NCBI GenBank assembly: GCA_001534745.1
Contig: CP013997.1
Location: 310,001-374,000 of the forward strand
DNA length: 64,000 bases
Direction: 5' to 3'
DNA from: Pseudomonas monteilii
Lineage (GTDB): Bacteria; Pseudomonadota; Gammaproteobacteria; Pseudomonadales; Pseudomonadaceae
The notes under the pieces are model-generated. The model ran no database searches, was not told the DNA's origin, and saw only the letters and a program-made list of their open reading frames with translations. Position numbers and translations under genes: made by a program. Of the stretch, positions 61,870 to 64,000 are shown piece by piece (position 1 is the first letter of the stretch; each line of letters opens with the position of its first letter).

Positions 61870-63792
61870 TTACTGCGATTTCCTGACGCGCAGGTACCAT
61901 TCCGAGAGCAGGCGGACCTGCTTGTCGGTGTAGCCACGCTCCACCATCCGGGTCACGAAGTCGTTGTGCTTCTGCTGGTCCTCCTTGCTGGCCTTGGCGT
62001 TGAAGCTGATGACCGGCAGCAGGTCTTCGGTGTTGGAGAACATCTTCTTCTCGATCACCACGCGCAGCTTCTCGTAACTCAGCCAGGTCGGGTTCTTGCC
62101 GTTGTTGTTGGCACGGGCGCGAAGCACGAAGTTGACGATCTCGTTACGGAAGTCTTTCGGGTTGCTGATGCCTGCCGGCTTCTCGATTTTCTCCAGCTCT
62201 TCGTTGAGCGCGATGCGATTGAGGATCTCGCCGGTTTCCGGGTCGCGGTATTCCTGGTCCTGGATCCAGAAGTCGGCGTACAGCACGTAGCGGTCGAAGA
62301 TGTTCTGGCCGTATTCGCTGTAGGACTCGAGGTAGGCGGTCTGGATTTCCTTGCCGATGAACTCGACGTAGCGAGGTGCCAGGTATTCCTTCAGGTAGCG
62401 CAGGTAGCGCTCACGCACTTCGGCCGGGAACTGTTCCTGTTCGATCTGCTGTTCGAGCACATAGAGCAGGTGCACCGGGTTGGCGGCGATCTCGACCGAA
62501 TCGAAGTTGAACACCTTGGACAGGATCTTGAAGGCAAAGCGGGTGGAAAGCCCGTTCATGCCCTCGTCGACACCTGCCGAGTCGCGGTATTCCTGGATCG
62601 ACTTGGCCTTGGGGTCGGTGTCCTTGAGGTTCTCGCCGTCGTAGACCCGCATCTTCGAATAGATGTTGGAGTTTTCCGGCTCCTTGAGCCGTGACAGGAC
62701 GGTGAACTGCGCCAGCATCTTCAGGGTGTCGGGGGCGCAATGGGCCTTGGACAGCGAGCTGTTGACCAGCAGCTTGTCGTAGATCTTGATCTCGTCGCTG
62801 ACCCGCAGGCAGTACGGCACCTTGACGATGTAGATACGGTCGATGAAGGCTTCGTTGTTCTTGTTGTTGCGGAAGCTGTGCCATTCCGATTCGTTGGAGT
62901 GGGCCAGCAGGATGCCGGAGTAGGGGATCGCCCCCAGGCCTTCGGTACTGTTGTAGTTGCCTTCCTGGGTGGCGGTGAGCAACGGGTGCAGGACCTTGAT
63001 CGGCGCCTTGAACATCTCCACGAATTCCATCAGACCCTGGTTGGCCCGGCACAGTGCGCCCGAATAGCTGTAGGCGTCGGCGTCGTTCTGCGGGAATTCC
63101 TCGAGCTTGCGGATATCCACCTTGCCCACGAGGGCCGAGATGTCCTGGTTGTTCTCATCGCCCGGTTCGGTCTTGGCCACGGCGATCTGGTTGAGAATCG
63201 ACGGGTACAGCTTGACCACCCGGAACTTGGAGATGTCGCCGCCAAACTCCTGCAGGCGCTTGGTGGCCCACGGCGACATGATGGTGTTGAGGTAACGGCG
63301 GTCGATGCCGTATTCCTCCTGGAGTATGGCGCCGTCTTCAGTCGCATTGAACAGGCCCAGGGGCGTCTCGAAGACCGGCGAGCCCTTGATCGCGTAGAAC
63401 GGGACCTTTTCCATCAGTTGCTTGAGCTTTTCAGCCAGCGACGACTTGCCGCCGCCGACCGGGCCGAGCAGGTAGAGGATCTGCTTCTTCTCTTCCAGGC
63501 CTTGGGCGGCGTGGCGGAAGTACGACACGATCTGGTCGATGCACTCTTCCATGCCATGGAAGTCGGCAAAGGCCGGGTAGCGACGGATCACCTTGTTGGA
63601 GAAGATCCGCGACAGCCTGGAGTTGGTGGAGGTGTCGATCAGCTCGGGCTCACCGATCGCCATCAACAGGCGTTCTGATGCCGAAGCGTAGGCACTGCGG
63701 TCTTGCTTGCAGAGTTCGAGGTACTCCTGCAAGGACATTTCTTCCTGGCGCGTTGACTCGAAACGTTGTTGGAAGTGGCTAAAGATACTCAT
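61870..63792 (-). CDS. PrkA/YeaG family Ser/Thr protein kinase
   Basis: A 640-residue PrkA protein. YLLGPVGGGKSSLAEKLKQL is the P-loop in an AAA-like N-terminal domain (about 100-120), GILLAHSNESEWHSFRNNKN is a family block, and IDRIYIVKVPYCLR follows. PrkA/YeaG has kinase and perhaps Lon-like protease activity and is induced by nitrogen or stationary stress in enterics. It opens the prkA-yeaH-spoVR unit. The ATG at 63792 is the only one supported; upstream lies a 208-bp leader to the window edge. Confidence 0.95.
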   Translation of the reverse strand: MSIFSHFQQRFESTRQEEMSLQEYLELCKQDRSAYASASERLLMAIGEPELIDTSTNSRLSRIFSNKVIRRYPAFADFHGMEECIDQIVSYFRHAAQGLEEKKQILYLLGPVGGGKSSLAEKLKQLMEKVPFYAIKGSPVFETPLGLFNATEDGAILQEEYGIDRRYLNTIMSPWATKRLQEFGGDISKFRVVKLYPSILNQIAVAKTEPGDENNQDISALVGKVDIRKLEEFPQNDADAYSYSGALCRANQGLMEFVEMFKAPIKVLHPLLTATQEGNYNSTEGLGAIPYSGILLAHSNESEWHSFRNNKNNEAFIDRIYIVKVPYCLRVSDEIKIYDKLLVNSSLSKAHCAPDTLKMLAQFTVLSRLKEPENSNIYSKMRVYDGENLKDTDPKAKSIQEYRDSAGVDEGMNGLSTRFAFKILSKVFNFDSVEIAANPVHLLYVLEQQIEQEQFPAEVRERYLRYLKEYLAPRYVEFIGKEIQTAYLESYSEYGQNIFDRYVLYADFWIQDQEYRDPETGEILNRIALNEELEKIEKPAGISNPKDFRNEIVNFVLRARANNNGKNPTWLSYEKLRVVIEKKMFSNTEDLLPVISFNAKASKEDQQKHNDFVTRMVERGYTDKQVRLLSEWYLRVRKSQ

Positions 63793-64000
63793 GACGTCAC
63801 CTCGCTCGATACGTGGAGCCGACGCCGGATCATTCAGCGGATGCTGGCAGACGAACGACTGAGCCGATCGCTGTTACCCCCCAGAACCTGTAGAACACTG
63901 ACCGATGACCCGCGCGCCGGTGTACCGGCTCTCCCCTTTCCTGGATGGCCTGCGCTTAAGGATAGTTGGTAATTTCAGAGGTCAAGGTCGTGCGCCGGAC

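Overview
The window is a contiguous, GC-rich (roughly 65 % by eye) chromosomal segment of a Pseudomonas from the P. putida group. The gene order (waa cluster, glcB, bioBFHCD, fadE pair, rsmY, pqq cluster, davBA, tRNA-Ile2, rpoD-dnaG-rpsU, tsaD, folBK, cca, prkA-yeaH-spoVR) is, from memory, close to P. putida KT2440 around PP_0341-PP_0397. That comparison is recollection, not a database search.

Layout. 1-6477 (+): lipopolysaccharide inner-core operon, waaF (cut by the window edge), waaC, waaG, waaP and three more kinase-fold genes, nearly all joined by stop/start overlaps. 6450-12223 (-): a 1001-residue DUF6543/dermonecrotic-toxin-like protein, a DnaQ-type exonuclease and a cNMP/CBS/nucleotidyltransferase protein, with a divergent single-domain response regulator. 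12888-13508 holds REP-type repeats. 13509-18913 (-): malate synthase G, RarD, SrkA kinase and ModE, with two perfect DnaA boxes upstream of glcB. 18914-20220: a REP-rich island with a tandem duplication and a RAYT (REP-associated transposase) gene. 20221-25497: comF diverging from the biotin operon bioB-F-H-C-D, with a BirA operator in the shared promoter.

25602-32894: a mini flagellar-rod-like protein, two acyl-CoA dehydrogenases (fadE1/fadE2) behind a promoter with a PsrA box, the small RNA RsmY with its GacA upstream activating site, a LysR regulator, a class III aminotransferase and a Pmp3/YqaE membrane peptide. 32934-40464 (-): pqqF-A-B-C-D-E plus an S9 peptidase (PqqM/PqqH type) for the PQQ cofactor. 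40503-43891 (-): davA and davB (lysine to 5-aminovalerate) with an Lrp-type regulator upstream.

43892-46511 is a small accessory pocket beside tRNA-Ile2: a perfect 27-bp palindrome, an internally deleted Fic pseudogene, 460 bp of unassigned DNA and a hipBA toxin-antitoxin pair. The rest is housekeeping: a periplasmic-sensor PAS-GGDEF-EAL protein, rpoD, dnaG, rpsU, tsaD, plsY, folB, folK, cca, and the stress operon prkA-yeaH-spoVR.

No clear new multi-gene system is visible. The best leads are the toxin-like giant protein beside the LPS operon, the miniature rod protein, the RAYT/REP island, the decayed Fic locus with its palindrome, and several regulatory sites (RsmY/GacA, PsrA, BirA, DnaA boxes). 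All assignments come from reading motifs; nothing was searched.
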